This document shows positions 53,256-62,960 of a DNA stretch of 64,000 nt, in pieces (position 1 is the first letter of the stretch; the number at the start of each line of letters is the position of its first letter). This stretch comes from RUG695 sp050943135. Lineage in GTDB: Bacteria; Planctomycetota; Planctomycetia; Pirellulales; Thermoguttaceae. The notes below the pieces were generated by a model. It made no database searches and was not told the origin of the DNA. It saw only the letters and a program-made list of their open reading frames with translations. The stretch covers positions 71,430 through 135,429 of the forward strand of contig JBMNOP010000009.1 in assembly GCA_050943135.1 (NCBI GenBank). The letters run 5' to 3'. Position numbers and translations under genes: made by a program.

Positions 53256-54524
53256 TTACCTTTCTGTATGGCTTTCAAACGGAGTCAAAGCTCGGGACAA
53301 GATTCCACTGAGCCGGGCCAGCACCAAACCATAATTGGTGATCGGTACGCCGGCGGCGTCACAACGGGCGATTCGCCGAAGCATTTCACGACGGTTCCAT
53401 ACACACGCACCGCAATGAATCACCAGATCCCAACCGGCAAGCTCTTCATCGGATTCGGGAAACTGATGGCCCTGAACATGACCGATTTCGATACCTGCAC
53501 CGAGCTGGGCACGAAGAAGTTTCGGAATTTTTTCGGTGCCGATGTCTTCGGTGATCGGGTGATGCGAACACGCTTCGGCAATCAGAATTCGCGCATCGGG
53601 ACGCATCGCATCGAGCGTTTCTGCTCCCTTTTTCATCGCGGCCAGATCGCCTTTCTGTCGGGCGAAAAGGACGGAAAACGAGGTGAGCGGGATTTCCGGC
53701 GGTACGATCGCGTCGACCTCGCGAAACACCTGCGAGTCGGTGATCACCAACGCGGGAGGTTCGCGCAGTCGGGCCAGGACCGAGGCAAGCGATTCGACCT
53801 GTGTGACAACCGAAGAACACCCGGCATCAAGAATATCGCGCAGCGTCTGGACCTGTGGCATGATCAGCCGTCCTTTCGGTGCTTCTTTGTCGATCGGGGT
53901 CACCAGGACCGCCATCCCCCCCGCGGGGAGAAGATCCGAGACGATCGGGCGCGGTCTGATAAAATCTTCGGGTAAGAGGGCGACAAGTTTTTCGCGCAGC
54001 GCGCCGACCCCTTCGGCCGGACGTCCGTCGGACGCGGCCGATGCGGGAGCGGCCATCACCGTAAAAGGAATTTTCCGACCGGAAAGAAACTCGGTCAGTT
54101 CCGCCGACGGGGGGGCAAGGTCTGCCTTGCCGAGAACAGCCAAAAGGGGAACCCGTCGGTCGGAAAACTCTTCGAAAAGATATTCTTCAAAAGCATCCCA
54201 GACTTTTTCCTCGGCAAGCGATCGCGAAAGGTCGAGAACCAAGAGGGCGATATCGACACGATCGAAAACCTGACGGGTCTTGGCGGTGCGAAGTTCCCCC
54301 AATGCGCCGACATCGTCGATGCCGGCGGTATCGATGAAGAGGACCGGACCGATCGGCAAGAGTTCCATAGGCTTTTCGACCGGATCGGTCGTCGTTCCGG
54401 CAACACTCGAGACGATCGAAATTCCCTGACGCGTTACGGTGTTCAGGAGAGTCGATTTCCCGGCATTGCGACGTCCGAAGATTCCGATATGGAGACGAAA
54501 ACCTTTCGGTGCGGTTTCATTCAT
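53256..54524 (-). CDS. hydF: [FeFe]-hydrogenase H-cluster maturation GTPase
   Basis: HydF is the scaffold that receives the 2Fe subcluster and hands it to [FeFe] hydrogenase. The 422-residue protein has APKGFRLHIGIFGRRNAGKST (G1, residues 17-25), SVAGTTTDPVEKPMELLPIGPV (G2), DTAGIDD (G3) and the C-terminal cluster ligands CSHHP (Cys319, His321) and HCGAC (Cys371, Cys374), spaced CxHx46-53CxxC as in the family. HydE, HydG and HydA are not in the window. Its ATG overlaps the stop of the secreted coiled-coil gene by 4 nt. Confidence 0.96.
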   Translation of the reverse strand: MNETAPKGFRLHIGIFGRRNAGKSTLLNTVTRQGISIVSSVAGTTTDPVEKPMELLPIGPVLFIDTAGIDDVGALGELRTAKTRQVFDRVDIALLVLDLSRSLAEEKVWDAFEEYLFEEFSDRRVPLLAVLGKADLAPPSAELTEFLSGRKIPFTVMAAPASAASDGRPAEGVGALREKLVALLPEDFIRPRPIVSDLLPAGGMAVLVTPIDKEAPKGRLIMPQVQTLRDILDAGCSSVVTQVESLASVLARLREPPALVITDSQVFREVDAIVPPEIPLTSFSVLFARQKGDLAAMKKGAETLDAMRPDARILIAEACSHHPITEDIGTEKIPKLLRAQLGAGIEIGHVQGHQFPESDEELAGWDLVIHCGACVWNRREMLRRIARCDAAGVPITNYGLVLARLSGILSRALTPFESHTER

Positions 54525-55501
54525 CGGTCGGCGACCGCCTGACGACTGAGAAGCTTGAGTTGGGTTTCGATCATTTTGAGTTCGTCCATCACCTCGGCAA
54601 GTTGCTGACGAACTTCGTCGTTCGATTTTCGGAGCTCTTCGATCGCGTCGAGAATCCGCTGGTTCTTGTTGTCGGAGGAGTACCAGGCCCCGTCGACCGC
54701 GGTCGGATCGGCAGAATAACCGGAAACGTCGAACGCGCTACCCGACGGCACATCGGTGGAACTCCCCGGGCTGGCGGGGGACAGTGGCGACGTCGCCGCC
54801 GGCCGATCGACGATCGGTTGCGGCCGACCGCTCAACGACGGGCCGGCCGGCGCTTGACCGCCGCCGAAAAGAGTATCGAAATCAGACCCGGTCGGGTCGG
54901 CAGCAGGGACCGTCGAGGTCGCTCCGGCAGGTACAGCACCGATACGGGTATCAAGTTCTTCGATTTGGTCGGTCAGCAACTGCCTCTGTTCCCGGAGCGA
55001 AGCGGCAAGCGGCTCATCTTGCGGGCCGAGCGAGTCGAGTGTCCGATCCAGGTATTTCAGTTGGGCATTAAGTTCGTCACGCGATTGACGGAGCGAGGCA
55101 GCGTCCATCCCATCGTAGGGAGAGAACGGCGCGCCTTCGGAACCGACCACACTCGGTCCGGCGGAATGCCCGTAAGGACCCCCGAACGAATGGTTGCTCC
55201 ATTGGAGTTCCTCTTGAATCCTGCGCAATTCGGCCCCGATCGCTTTCAACCGGTTCTGATAATCGGGATCAGACCGGTCAAGTTGTGATATCTGTTCGAT
55301 CAGCGCGTCTTCCTGTTCGGTCAGCGTCCTGACCGAAGATTCGACGGGGGATCCGGCCGGATCAGCGACGGAACCCGGGGCAGACGGATCGGCGGAAGCG
55401 GTTGCGGGGGCAGGCGAAGAATCGCCTTCGGCCGCGGCAACATACGCCGTGGAAAGGAAAATACCAACCAGAGCTAAGCTTAAAGCTTTCATTTTCGTCA
55501 T
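54521..55501 (-). CDS. secreted coiled-coil protein, unknown function
   Basis: The ATG at 55501 has AAAGGG 6 nt upstream and a signal peptide (ALSLALVGIFLSTAYVAAAEG). The 326-residue product has two coiled-coil stretches (LTEQEDALIEQISQLDRSDPD...LKAIGAELRRIQEEL; LRQSRDELNAQLKYLDRTLD...LREQRQLLTDQIEEL), then a Pro/Ser/Asp-rich linker and a last coiled coil (RILDAIEELRKSNDEVRQQLAEVMDEL). Stop and hydF start share bases, so the two are co-translated. Role unknown. Confidence 0.72.
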   Translation of the reverse strand: MTKMKALSLALVGIFLSTAYVAAAEGDSSPAPATASADPSAPGSVADPAGSPVESSVRTLTEQEDALIEQISQLDRSDPDYQNRLKAIGAELRRIQEELQWSNHSFGGPYGHSAGPSVVGSEGAPFSPYDGMDAASLRQSRDELNAQLKYLDRTLDSLGPQDEPLAASLREQRQLLTDQIEELDTRIGAVPAGATSTVPAADPTGSDFDTLFGGGQAPAGPSLSGRPQPIVDRPAATSPLSPASPGSSTDVPSGSAFDVSGYSADPTAVDGAWYSSDNKNQRILDAIEELRKSNDEVRQQLAEVMDELKMIETQLKLLSRQAVADR

Positions 55502-55640
55502 AACGGCCCTTTCTGAACTTCTCTTAGCGGGGATCCACGGGGCGGGAATGGTCGCCGCAAATCGTGCGCCGAGGCACATTTTACTCTTTTTCCGCGGAGA
55601 CGGAAAGCTCCTTCCCCCTCATTTCCCTCCTCTCGTCACC

Positions 55641-55669
55641 TTGAAAGGGGGAATATCGTGTTGTATCAT
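55641..55669 (+). promoter_or_regulatory. sigma-70-type promoter of hemL
   Basis: TTGAAA (55641-55646) and TATCAT (55664-55669) with a 17-nt spacer; start near 55676, about 75 nt before the ATG at 55751. Confidence 0.7.
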
Positions 55670-55750
55670 CATTATATCGTACGTTTTGTCCGCAGCTTCG
55701 CCGTAACATGGGCGGAAGAAGCGACAGGTATCAAAGAAAAAAGGATCGTC

Positions 55751-57046
55751 ATGGAATTTACCAACAGTCGGGAAATCTTCGCGAAAACGCTGAATCTGAT
55801 TCCGGGAGGAGTCAACTCTCCGGCACGCGCCTTCGGGGCGGTGGGGGGGAACCCACTCGTCATCGAACGGGGAAAAGGTTCACGCCTCTACGACGTCGAC
55901 GGAAACGAGTTTATCGATTACGTCCTTTCGTGGGGTCCGATGATCGTCGGACACGCACATCCGGCCGTTGTCGAAGCGGTTGAAGAGAAAATCAAGCACG
56001 GACTCGGTTTCGGCGCGCCGAGCCGGGGCGAGACCGAGATGGCACAGCTGTTGATCGACACCACCCCTTCCCTCGACAAGGTGCGCCTGGTCAGTTCAGG
56101 CACCGAGGCGACATCGAGCGCGATCCGGCTGGCGCGCGGTTATACCGGGCGGAACAAAATCATCAAGTTCCGCGGTTGCTACCACGGGCACGTCGACTCG
56201 CTTCTGGTTGCCGCCGGGAGCGCCGCGGCCACGTTCGGCGTGCCGAACTCGCCGGGGATCACCGCCGGTTGCGCCGCCGATACCCTGGTTCTGGAATACA
56301 ACGACTCGGAGGGAATCAAAGCCGTGTTTTCGAAATTCGGTAACGAGATCGCCGGGGTTATTGTTGAACCGGTCGCCGGAAATATGGGGAACATCCCCGG
56401 AAAACCGGAATTCCTCCAAACAGTGCGTGACGAATCTTCCGAGGCAGGCGCGATCCTGATCTTTGACGAGGTGATGAGCGGTTACCGGGTCGCGCTGGGA
56501 AGCGCCCAGGCCCGTTACAAGATTCTCCCCGACCTGACGACCCTCGGCAAGGTGATCGGCGGAGGACTTCCGGTTGCCGCATACGGAGGAAAGGCCGAAA
56601 TCATGGACGCGGTCATGCCGGCCGGAAAAGTCTTCCAGGCCGGCACGCTCAGCGGGAACCCGATCGCGATTACCTCGGGACTCACCACGCTCGGAATCGT
56701 CACGGAAACCGAAAATTTCCACCGCAACCTGGAAGCGAAGACCGTTCGACTGGCCAAAGGACTCGAAAATGCTGCCCGAAGCGCGGGGATTCCCGCCATT
56801 GCCCAAACGTGCGGCGGTATGTTCACCCTTTTTTTCAACGACCCGCAAGACAACGAGATCACGAACTGGGAAGCGGCCGCCCGCTGTAACGAAAAATTGT
56901 TCGCCCGCTACTTCTGGGGGATGATCGAAAGAGGAATCTATCTTCCGTGCAGTCAGTTTGAATCGAATTTCACCTCGTCGGCACACACCGACCAGGACAT
57001 CGACCGCACCATCGAGGCGGCAAAAGAGGTCTTTGCCGGATTTTAA
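55751..57046 (+). CDS. hemL: glutamate-1-semialdehyde 2,1-aminomutase
   Basis: HemL makes 5-aminolevulinate from glutamate-1-semialdehyde in the C5 heme route, with PLP. The 431-residue protein has IPGGVNSPARAF, SSGTEATSSAIRLARG, YHGHVDS and the PLP lysine in TTLGKVIGGGLPVAAYGGK (Lys267). Start is ATG 55751 with AAGGA 5 nt upstream, giving the conserved start; the open frame extends 31 codons before it. HemC lies at 5304-6278 but hemA is not in the window. Confidence 0.97.
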   Translation: MEFTNSREIFAKTLNLIPGGVNSPARAFGAVGGNPLVIERGKGSRLYDVDGNEFIDYVLSWGPMIVGHAHPAVVEAVEEKIKHGLGFGAPSRGETEMAQLLIDTTPSLDKVRLVSSGTEATSSAIRLARGYTGRNKIIKFRGCYHGHVDSLLVAAGSAAATFGVPNSPGITAGCAADTLVLEYNDSEGIKAVFSKFGNEIAGVIVEPVAGNMGNIPGKPEFLQTVRDESSEAGAILIFDEVMSGYRVALGSAQARYKILPDLTTLGKVIGGGLPVAAYGGKAEIMDAVMPAGKVFQAGTLSGNPIAITSGLTTLGIVTETENFHRNLEAKTVRLAKGLENAARSAGIPAIAQTCGGMFTLFFNDPQDNEITNWEAAARCNEKLFARYFWGMIERGIYLPCSQFESNFTSSAHTDQDIDRTIEAAKEVFAGF

Positions 57047-57370
57047 TCTCCTGCCTCCCCGGTTGGGCAGCGACCGCCGCATATTCGATACCTTTCGAAG
57101 GAAGTTTCGCTAAGCGGCGGCCCCTCTTCTCGGAAACCGCCCAATCGATTTAAAGCGACCCCTTCTTGATTTTATTCTCCGTTTAAATTATTCGTCTTGA
57201 ATTTTCTCGGAAAATAGTGTAGTAAAGCCTCGCATTGTCGTTAAAACGCCTAGATTCCCCATTTCATTTCCGTCGCCAACATCGCGACGCGAAAGGAAGT
57301 GATGGCGGAAAGGGAAGAGTAGACCGTATCATTTACTACGATGAGCAAACGATTTGCGGTTGAGGTTCAT
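57047..57370. other. intergenic stretch between hemL and the second DUF11 gene
   Basis: About 320 bases with no gene. Weak hexamers (TTGAAT near 57199, followed 17 nt later by TAGTAA; TTGATT near 57166) could form a promoter for the DUF11 gene but are not convincing. No terminator for hemL is seen. Confidence 0.5.
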
Positions 57371-59149
57371 ATGAAAAAAAAGTCGGTATCACGTAACATC
57401 CTGACCTTCTTCGGAGTAGGACTTATCCTTTTGGGAGTCGTTTGGACTTGCCTGCAACTCTCGCAACCCGATGAACTCAATGCGGCGCCCGGCCCGGTAA
57501 GGGTCATGCAGCGCGGGAACACAAAACAGACCACGCCTCCCCCGGACCCCGCCACTCAAGACGAAGAGACTCTCTTCCCGACCCTTGACAGCGAACCGGC
57601 CCCTCTGCTCCTCTCGGCCTCGCCGCTGGACGAAGCCGACAGCGCCGTTTTCCCGGACGAACCGGTTTTTGAGCCGGACACCCCGATCAGTGAGCTACCG
57701 GCCGCCGAACCGGCCGCGCCCATCGCGGTCGCGCCGAATACCTCTCCCGTTCTTTCCCCGACCCCTCGGCCGGGAAGCGTCGACATGGAAGGTCCACAAA
57801 CCGCCCAGCTGATCGTCATCAAAGAGATTCCGGAAGAAGTTTCGTTTCAAACCGAATCATTTTATCGTGTCCATGTCAAGAACGCGGGAAACACTGTTGC
57901 CCGCGGCGTCGTGATTCGCGACGCGGTTCCGGAAGGGGCGCGATTCGTTTCCAGCGAGCCGCAGACAGCTCAACTTCTCGGCAGTGAATTGACCTGGCCG
58001 CCGTTCGACATGAAACCGAACGAAGAGCGTGTTTTCGAATGTCGGTTCATTCCCGAACAAGAGGGGGTCATCGGAAGTACGGCGACCGTCACCTTTGCGA
58101 CGGAAGCCTCGGGAAAAACGACCTGTACCCGTCCGCAACTTCACCTGGCGGTCAATGCCCCTTCGCGCGCGACAATCGGCGAATCGATAAAATTCAGTAT
58201 CAAAATCAAAAACACCGGAACGGGAACCGCCAAGGGGGTAACACTTTTGGAAAAGGTTCCCGAAGGGCTCACCCATCCGAGCGGGCAGATGCTCAACAAT
58301 GTGTTGGGTGACATCCAACCGGGTGAAACCAAAGAGTTGGCCCTTTCGCTGCGCGCCGCCGCTCCCGGCCCGATCACCAACGTCATGAGTGTTTCAAGCG
58401 AATCGGGACTCCACGAAGAGACCGCGACCGAAATCACGGTCGACGCGCCGGAACTTGCTCTCGAGATCCTCGGTGCCAAAGAGCGTTATTTACAACGGGA
58501 AGCCGTCTATCGCCTGAAAGTCTGGAACCCGGGCTCGGCACCCGCCAAAGGCGTAAAACTGACCGCGGAACTGCCGAAAGAGCTACAGTTCGTACGAACG
58601 AACAACGAAGGCGTCTATCAGGAATCGACCCAATCGGTACACTGGGAACTGGTCGAACTGCCCGAAAAAACGGCGCCGGGCGAAATCGAGCTTGTTCTGA
58701 ACCCGGTAACCATCGGCAGTGCGAAGATCATCTTCCGCGGCGAAGACAACCAGCAACTTTCGGCACAAACCGAACAGGAAGTCACGGTTGACGGGATCAC
58801 CGCGCTCAGTTACAGGATCGAATCGCTTTCCGGTGCCGTCGAGCATGGAAACGAAGCGGTCTTCGAGGTCCGGTTGGAAAACAAAGGGACGAAAGACGCG
58901 AACCGGGTCGAGATGGTCATCTCGCTCCCCGACGGCGTCGTACCGGTCAACATGGACGGACCGACCCAGTTCACCGCCAGCGGGAACACGCTCGTCTTCG
59001 CGCCGATCGCAAAGATCGGGCCTAAGGAAGAAAGGGTGTACAAGCTAAAAGTCAAATGCAACCTTCCGGGCGACCGGCGCCTGACGGTAAAAGTCGGTGC
59101 CGAAGGGATCGAGCCACTGACCAAGGAAGAGTCGGTTTGGGTCTACTGA
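57371..59149 (+). CDS. membrane-anchored or secreted DUF11-repeat protein
   Basis: The ATG at 57371 follows GAGG by 6 nt and opens with a signal anchor (NILTFFGVGLILLGVVWTCL). The 592-residue protein has a Pro/Ala-rich linker of about 110 residues and then four DUF11/CARDB-like Ig repeats (YRVHVKNAGNTVARGVVIRD, FSIKIKNTGTGTAKGVTLLE, YRLKVWNPGSAPAKGVKLTA, FEVRLENKGTKDANRVEMVI). The last repeat matches the end of the larger TPR/DUF11 protein at 20693-23470. It overlaps the convergent helicase gene by 7 nt. Likely an envelope or surface protein; role unknown. Confidence 0.85.
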   Translation: MKKKSVSRNILTFFGVGLILLGVVWTCLQLSQPDELNAAPGPVRVMQRGNTKQTTPPPDPATQDEETLFPTLDSEPAPLLLSASPLDEADSAVFPDEPVFEPDTPISELPAAEPAAPIAVAPNTSPVLSPTPRPGSVDMEGPQTAQLIVIKEIPEEVSFQTESFYRVHVKNAGNTVARGVVIRDAVPEGARFVSSEPQTAQLLGSELTWPPFDMKPNEERVFECRFIPEQEGVIGSTATVTFATEASGKTTCTRPQLHLAVNAPSRATIGESIKFSIKIKNTGTGTAKGVTLLEKVPEGLTHPSGQMLNNVLGDIQPGETKELALSLRAAAPGPITNVMSVSSESGLHEETATEITVDAPELALEILGAKERYLQREAVYRLKVWNPGSAPAKGVKLTAELPKELQFVRTNNEGVYQESTQSVHWELVELPEKTAPGEIELVLNPVTIGSAKIIFRGEDNQQLSAQTEQEVTVDGITALSYRIESLSGAVEHGNEAVFEVRLENKGTKDANRVEMVISLPDGVVPVNMDGPTQFTASGNTLVFAPIAKIGPKEERVYKLKVKCNLPGDRRLTVKVGAEGIEPLTKEESVWVY

Positions 59150-61122
59150 TTCTCGGCGGCTTTTTCGATAACCTTTTGGTAGTGGGGGTTATCGGACTGA
59201 CCGGTCGCCTCGTAGACAAAACGGCTCGGCAGTGAGGGACGCATTTTCCCCCACTTCATTCGGCCGAGCGCCATCGAAAGAACAAGGCGTTTTTGCGCGC
59301 GGGTCATCCCGACGTAGCACAGACGCCTTTCTTCGGCAATGGACGACTCGTCCATACCGGCCACGGAACGCTTGTGCGGAAGGATCCCCTCTTCCATTCC
59401 GACCATGTAGACCTCGTGAAATTCCAACCCTTTGGCGGCATGGTAGGTTAACAGCATCACCCTGTTACTTCCGAGCTGTTTTTCTTTTTCGGAATCGAAG
59501 GCCGGTTCGCCGAGCGAGGTCTCACACAGAAAATCGATGAGCGTTCCTTTCGGATTCTCTTTCAGGAACGCCCCGGCGGCGCTGATCACTTCACCGACCG
59601 CATTCCATCGAGCCTGCTGATCGCCCGGGTCGGGGTAGAGGTGTTCGATCTCGCGGCGGTATTCTGTCTTTTCGACGAACTCGGTCAGATTCTCTACGGT
59701 AAACGATTGATGCAGTCGCCCTCTCCAGGCTTGGATAAACGAACGGAACATCTCGATCGCCTTGGCCGACCGCGGTTCGATCCCTTGACTCGAAAGGTCC
59801 TTCATCGTCTCCCAAAGCGACTTTTTCGTGGTAACCGCCGAGGCCGTCATTTTGCGGATCGTCGTCGCGCCGATACCACGCGCGGGTGTATTGATAATCC
59901 TCAGCAGGGAAATATCGTCTTGCGGGCGCCCGATCGTCTTGAGATACGCCATAATATCCTTCACTTCTTTTCGGTCGAAGAACGACTGGCTCCCGACAAC
60001 GTTATACGGAATCTTCGAACGGCGGAACTCCATCTCAAAGGCGCGTACCTGCTCGTTCGTTCGGAATAGAACGGCAAAATCGCTCGGCTTTCGACCGGCG
60101 GTTTTGATCCGTTTTGCGATATGTCCGACGACCCGCGCGGCTTCCTCTTCGCTGTCTTTAAACATCTGAAAGAGCGGGGGCGCCCCTTCGCTCAGGGCAC
60201 GAAGTTTTTTTGGATGCCGTTCTCGGTTAAACGCGATCACGCGATTCGCCCAATCGAGGATCTGCTTCGTCGACCGGTAATTCGTCTCGAGGCGGATCAC
60301 CTTGGCGTCGGGCCAATCTTTTTTGAAGTTAAGGATATGTGTAACTTCGGCCCCGCGCCAGCTGTAAATCGATTGATCGTCGTCCCCGACCACGCAAATG
60401 TTCCGATGCGGAAGCGCCAAGGCTTTAATGATCCGATACTGACAGAGGTTCGTGTCCTGATACTCATCGACCAGAAGATGATCAAAGAGGTTCGACTCGG
60501 CCCGCAGCGTTTCGGGAAACCTATGGAAGATCTCTTCGGTCAGGAGAAGGATGTCGTCGAAATCGATTGCCCCGAGTGTTTTCAGGAGCTCCTGATAGCG
60601 GCGGTAGGCGATCGCCATCACGTAATCGGAAGCATCGTCCTCAAGATGGTTCAGGGCATCTTCGGCCCGAACCCCGGCCGATTTCCACCGGCTGATCCGA
60701 CGCAGGAAATCGGAAGGTTTGATATTCCCTTTCGACGCTTTGATATCGCGCAACACCTGGCGTGCCGCCGCTTCCTGATCCCCGGTATTGTAAATCGAGA
60801 ACAGATTCGGAAACCCGAGCAATCCGATTCGGCGTCGGAGAATCCGAACGCAGTAGGAATGGAACGTCGAGATCACCGGTTTCGTCTCGTAGCGATTACC
60901 GAGCTTCTTACCGACACGCTCTTTCATTTCCCTTGCCGCCTTATTGGTAAAAGTCACGGCAAGGATCCGTTCGGGACTTATCCCCGTTTCGATGAGTTTG
61001 GCGACACGAAACGTGACCACGCGGGTTTTCCCCGTTCCTGCCCCGGCCAAGACCAGAAGAGGGCCCGAAAGCGTCTGAACTACCTGTTGCTGACCTGAAT
61101 TGAGCTGAATCTTTCTTTCCAT
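59143..61122 (-). CDS. UvrD/Rep/PcrA-family superfamily 1 DNA helicase
   Basis: The 659-residue protein (ATG 61122; GTG at 61125 is equivalent) has motif I AGAGTGKT (26-33), motif Ia VTFTNKAAREMKERV, motif II VDEYQDTN, motif III VVGDDDQSIYSWRGA, motif IV LETNYRST, motif V LTYHAAKGLEFHEVYMVGMEEG and motif VI EERRLCYVGMTRAQKRL. It unwinds 3' to 5' in repair or replication restart. Length fits Rep/PcrA. A promoter (61158-61185) precedes it. Confidence 0.95.
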   Translation of the reverse strand: MERKIQLNSGQQQVVQTLSGPLLVLAGAGTGKTRVVTFRVAKLIETGISPERILAVTFTNKAAREMKERVGKKLGNRYETKPVISTFHSYCVRILRRRIGLLGFPNLFSIYNTGDQEAAARQVLRDIKASKGNIKPSDFLRRISRWKSAGVRAEDALNHLEDDASDYVMAIAYRRYQELLKTLGAIDFDDILLLTEEIFHRFPETLRAESNLFDHLLVDEYQDTNLCQYRIIKALALPHRNICVVGDDDQSIYSWRGAEVTHILNFKKDWPDAKVIRLETNYRSTKQILDWANRVIAFNRERHPKKLRALSEGAPPLFQMFKDSEEEAARVVGHIAKRIKTAGRKPSDFAVLFRTNEQVRAFEMEFRRSKIPYNVVGSQSFFDRKEVKDIMAYLKTIGRPQDDISLLRIINTPARGIGATTIRKMTASAVTTKKSLWETMKDLSSQGIEPRSAKAIEMFRSFIQAWRGRLHQSFTVENLTEFVEKTEYRREIEHLYPDPGDQQARWNAVGEVISAAGAFLKENPKGTLIDFLCETSLGEPAFDSEKEKQLGSNRVMLLTYHAAKGLEFHEVYMVGMEEGILPHKRSVAGMDESSIAEERRLCYVGMTRAQKRLVLSMALGRMKWGKMRPSLPSRFVYEATGQSDNPHYQKVIEKAAENQ

Positions 61123-61157
61123 CACCGGAACGCGTACTCCCTTTCGGTAACCGCTTT

Positions 61158-61185
61158 TTTATATCACACGGTCGGCCGCCGGCAA
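61158..61185 (-). promoter_or_regulatory. sigma-70-type promoter of the UvrD-type helicase gene
   Basis: On the minus strand TTGCCG (61185-61180) and TATAAA (61163-61158) are 16 nt apart. Start near 61151, giving a leader of about 30 nt. Confidence 0.7.
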
Positions 61186-61206
61186 GGGGGAATCGGACGG
61201 GAAGAC

Positions 61207-61788
61207 TCAGCGGGACAGGCGTACCAATGCCAGATAACGGTTAAAAATAGGATAATCCTCTGCCTGATCGCGATCGCAAACAAGAGGCAAAGCGGCTTCG
61301 TCGGCCGAGACGGCCCCGAACCGAATCCGCATCGAAGAACCGGGCGCCTCGCTCGACGACGGAACCGTTTCCGCCGAAACGGGACGAGGCGTCAAGAGAA
61401 GAGGAAAAGGGGTCGACACCGAGACTTCCGAGCTCGGTTCGGTAGAGTCGGGCTTTACCAACACCGCGTTCCCTTCCGGTTCGGGGAACGGAAACGAATC
61501 GGCGTCACTATCGTAGAGAGGATACTCGACGCGGCAGGGGGAAACATAACGACGCGGCGATTTCCGGGCTGCGGGGCCCTTCCCCCCGACCGGTCGCACG
61601 GAAGCCACCAGTGTGACAGGGCGGGCCGAACCCGCGTTGGCGGTGATCCCCTCATACTGTTTGGCGAGGATAAATTGTGAAAGCGGACGGGCCGAGAGGT
61701 CGGCCGAATCAATCCGCACCTCCACTTCCCCGGAAGAAGCCTCTTCCGGCACATTCTTCTCTCGAACTTCGTTCTGTTCCGAGGACAT
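61207..61788 (-). CDS. hypothetical low-complexity protein
   Basis: A 193-residue protein with no signal peptide or membrane helix, rich in Ser, Pro, Glu and Val, with an acidic N-terminus (EEASSGEVEVRIDSADL). The last 40 residues (MRIRFGAVSADEAALPLVCDRDQAEDYPIFNRYLALVRLSR) look more folded. No family recognised. The ATG at 61788 is followed by MSSEQNEVREK; a weak site precedes it. It lies upstream of the helicase gene on the same strand. Confidence 0.5.
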   Translation of the reverse strand: MSSEQNEVREKNVPEEASSGEVEVRIDSADLSARPLSQFILAKQYEGITANAGSARPVTLVASVRPVGGKGPAARKSPRRYVSPCRVEYPLYDSDADSFPFPEPEGNAVLVKPDSTEPSSEVSVSTPFPLLLTPRPVSAETVPSSSEAPGSSMRIRFGAVSADEAALPLVCDRDQAEDYPIFNRYLALVRLSR

Positions 61789-62018
61789 AACCCTTTAACC
61801 GAAAACCCTTCTACACCATCCCTCTCGGAATTATCGGCACCCCTTCCAAGAGGGGTTAAAACCGACACGATTATTCCGATTTTAACGGTAAAAAAGGCGG
61901 GAAAATCGGCGCAAGGATTATCTCCGGATCCGGGTCCGGCCCCAAATGCCGGAGACAATTTCCGCACCGGACACCAGACAAGGTCAGAATGACTCGACTG
62001 CCGTTTAAAGGGAAACGG
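61789..62018. other. intergenic stretch with small hairpins
   Basis: About 230 bases. It holds the short inverted repeat CCGTTTaaagggAAACGG (62001-62018) next to the stop of the GYF gene, and a CCCCT/AGGGG hairpin near 61843-61858. Neither has a T-run to make a terminator. No gene seen. Confidence 0.45.
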
Positions 62019-62960
62019 TTATTCCTCTTCTATTGGGGATTCCCCGTTTTTGAAACTTTCTTCCGACCGCAACCTGATTCTCTGCATTTCCTCGGCTGTG
62101 CGAACGGTCGAGGGTAGCCAACAAAAGAGCAGGACAACGACAGAGCAGGCTACAACGAGGGTAATCGAGCTCGCCGATAGAACGAACATGGGCCTGAGAT
62201 GGTCATGGAAAAGCCATGCAAATGCACCCCATGCATACATGGTCTTTTGATCCACTCCCACGGAAAGGCTTAAGTGCTGTCCTTGAAACACAAAAAAGAA
62301 AACCGCCATCGAGAAAGCCTGGATTACGAGGAATATTTGTAATATTATCCTGCATACATCGTATGCGCTCCAAAAGGCGTCAAAACCCGAGCCCTGAGGA
62401 TCCCTTCGATGCCCCGTTCCTAAGGCCAAGCCATAAAGATACTTGACGGAAAAAACCGTGATGAAAATGTAAATAATGTTCGCGGCCCAATAAGTACACA
62501 GCCAGAGAGGCACGGTCAACCTCCCCTTGATCGGGAGGCGAGTATCGAACAACAGGAACGAGCAGCGAATCAAGCCGATGATTACGCACAGGGCAAAAAA
62601 CACAATGGCGATATAAAGAAGAACACATTGTGTTATCCCGAGAATCCTATAAACATTCGGCACATCTTTATCCGTTACGAGTCGGAATAAAAGCAGATTT
62701 CTTCTTGAGATACCATCGGAAGGGGTCCGACCATTGGCCGACGGATGAAGATTCTCTGTTTCGTGTTCCGCCGGAGTTTTGGGGTGTCGTCCCGCAAAAA
62801 TCGGCTGGAGGCTTTTGAACTCCTCGGCTCGGATTCTTTTCCCGTCGACCTCGAGTTGACTCGTTTCAGTGACCTGACCGGCTTCGGCCAGGCGGATGAG
62901 ATCCTCTTCCGTGACCGGACCGATTTTTTCCTCGTTTCGCCCGTAATAGTAGATTTCCAT
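62019..62960 (-). CDS. GYF-domain (DUF4339-like) polytopic membrane protein
   Basis: The ATG at 62960 follows GAGAGG by 5 nt. The 313-residue protein opens with a GYF_2/DUF4339-like fold (MEIYYYGRNEEKIGPVTEEDLIRLAEAGQVTETSQLEVDG), then four to five membrane helices (about residues 120-295). Similar proteins are common in Planctomycetes and may bind proline-rich partners, but no role is set. It lies next to the IS5 element with no sign of disruption. Confidence 0.75.
   Translation of the reverse strand: MEIYYYGRNEEKIGPVTEEDLIRLAEAGQVTETSQLEVDGKRIRAEEFKSLQPIFAGRHPKTPAEHETENLHPSANGRTPSDGISRRNLLLFRLVTDKDVPNVYRILGITQCVLLYIAIVFFALCVIIGLIRCSFLLFDTRLPIKGRLTVPLWLCTYWAANIIYIFITVFSVKYLYGLALGTGHRRDPQGSGFDAFWSAYDVCRIILQIFLVIQAFSMAVFFFVFQGQHLSLSVGVDQKTMYAWGAFAWLFHDHLRPMFVLSASSITLVVACSVVVLLFCWLPSTVRTAEEMQRIRLRSEESFKNGESPIEEE

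Noticed and set aside
57047..57340. Small genes or RNA between hemL and the DUF11 gene
   Set aside because: Frames are short and lack starts with Shine-Dalgarno sites; no RNA fold of a known family could be recognised.
61843..61858. Terminator hairpin near 61850
   Set aside because: Stem of only five pairs and no T-run.
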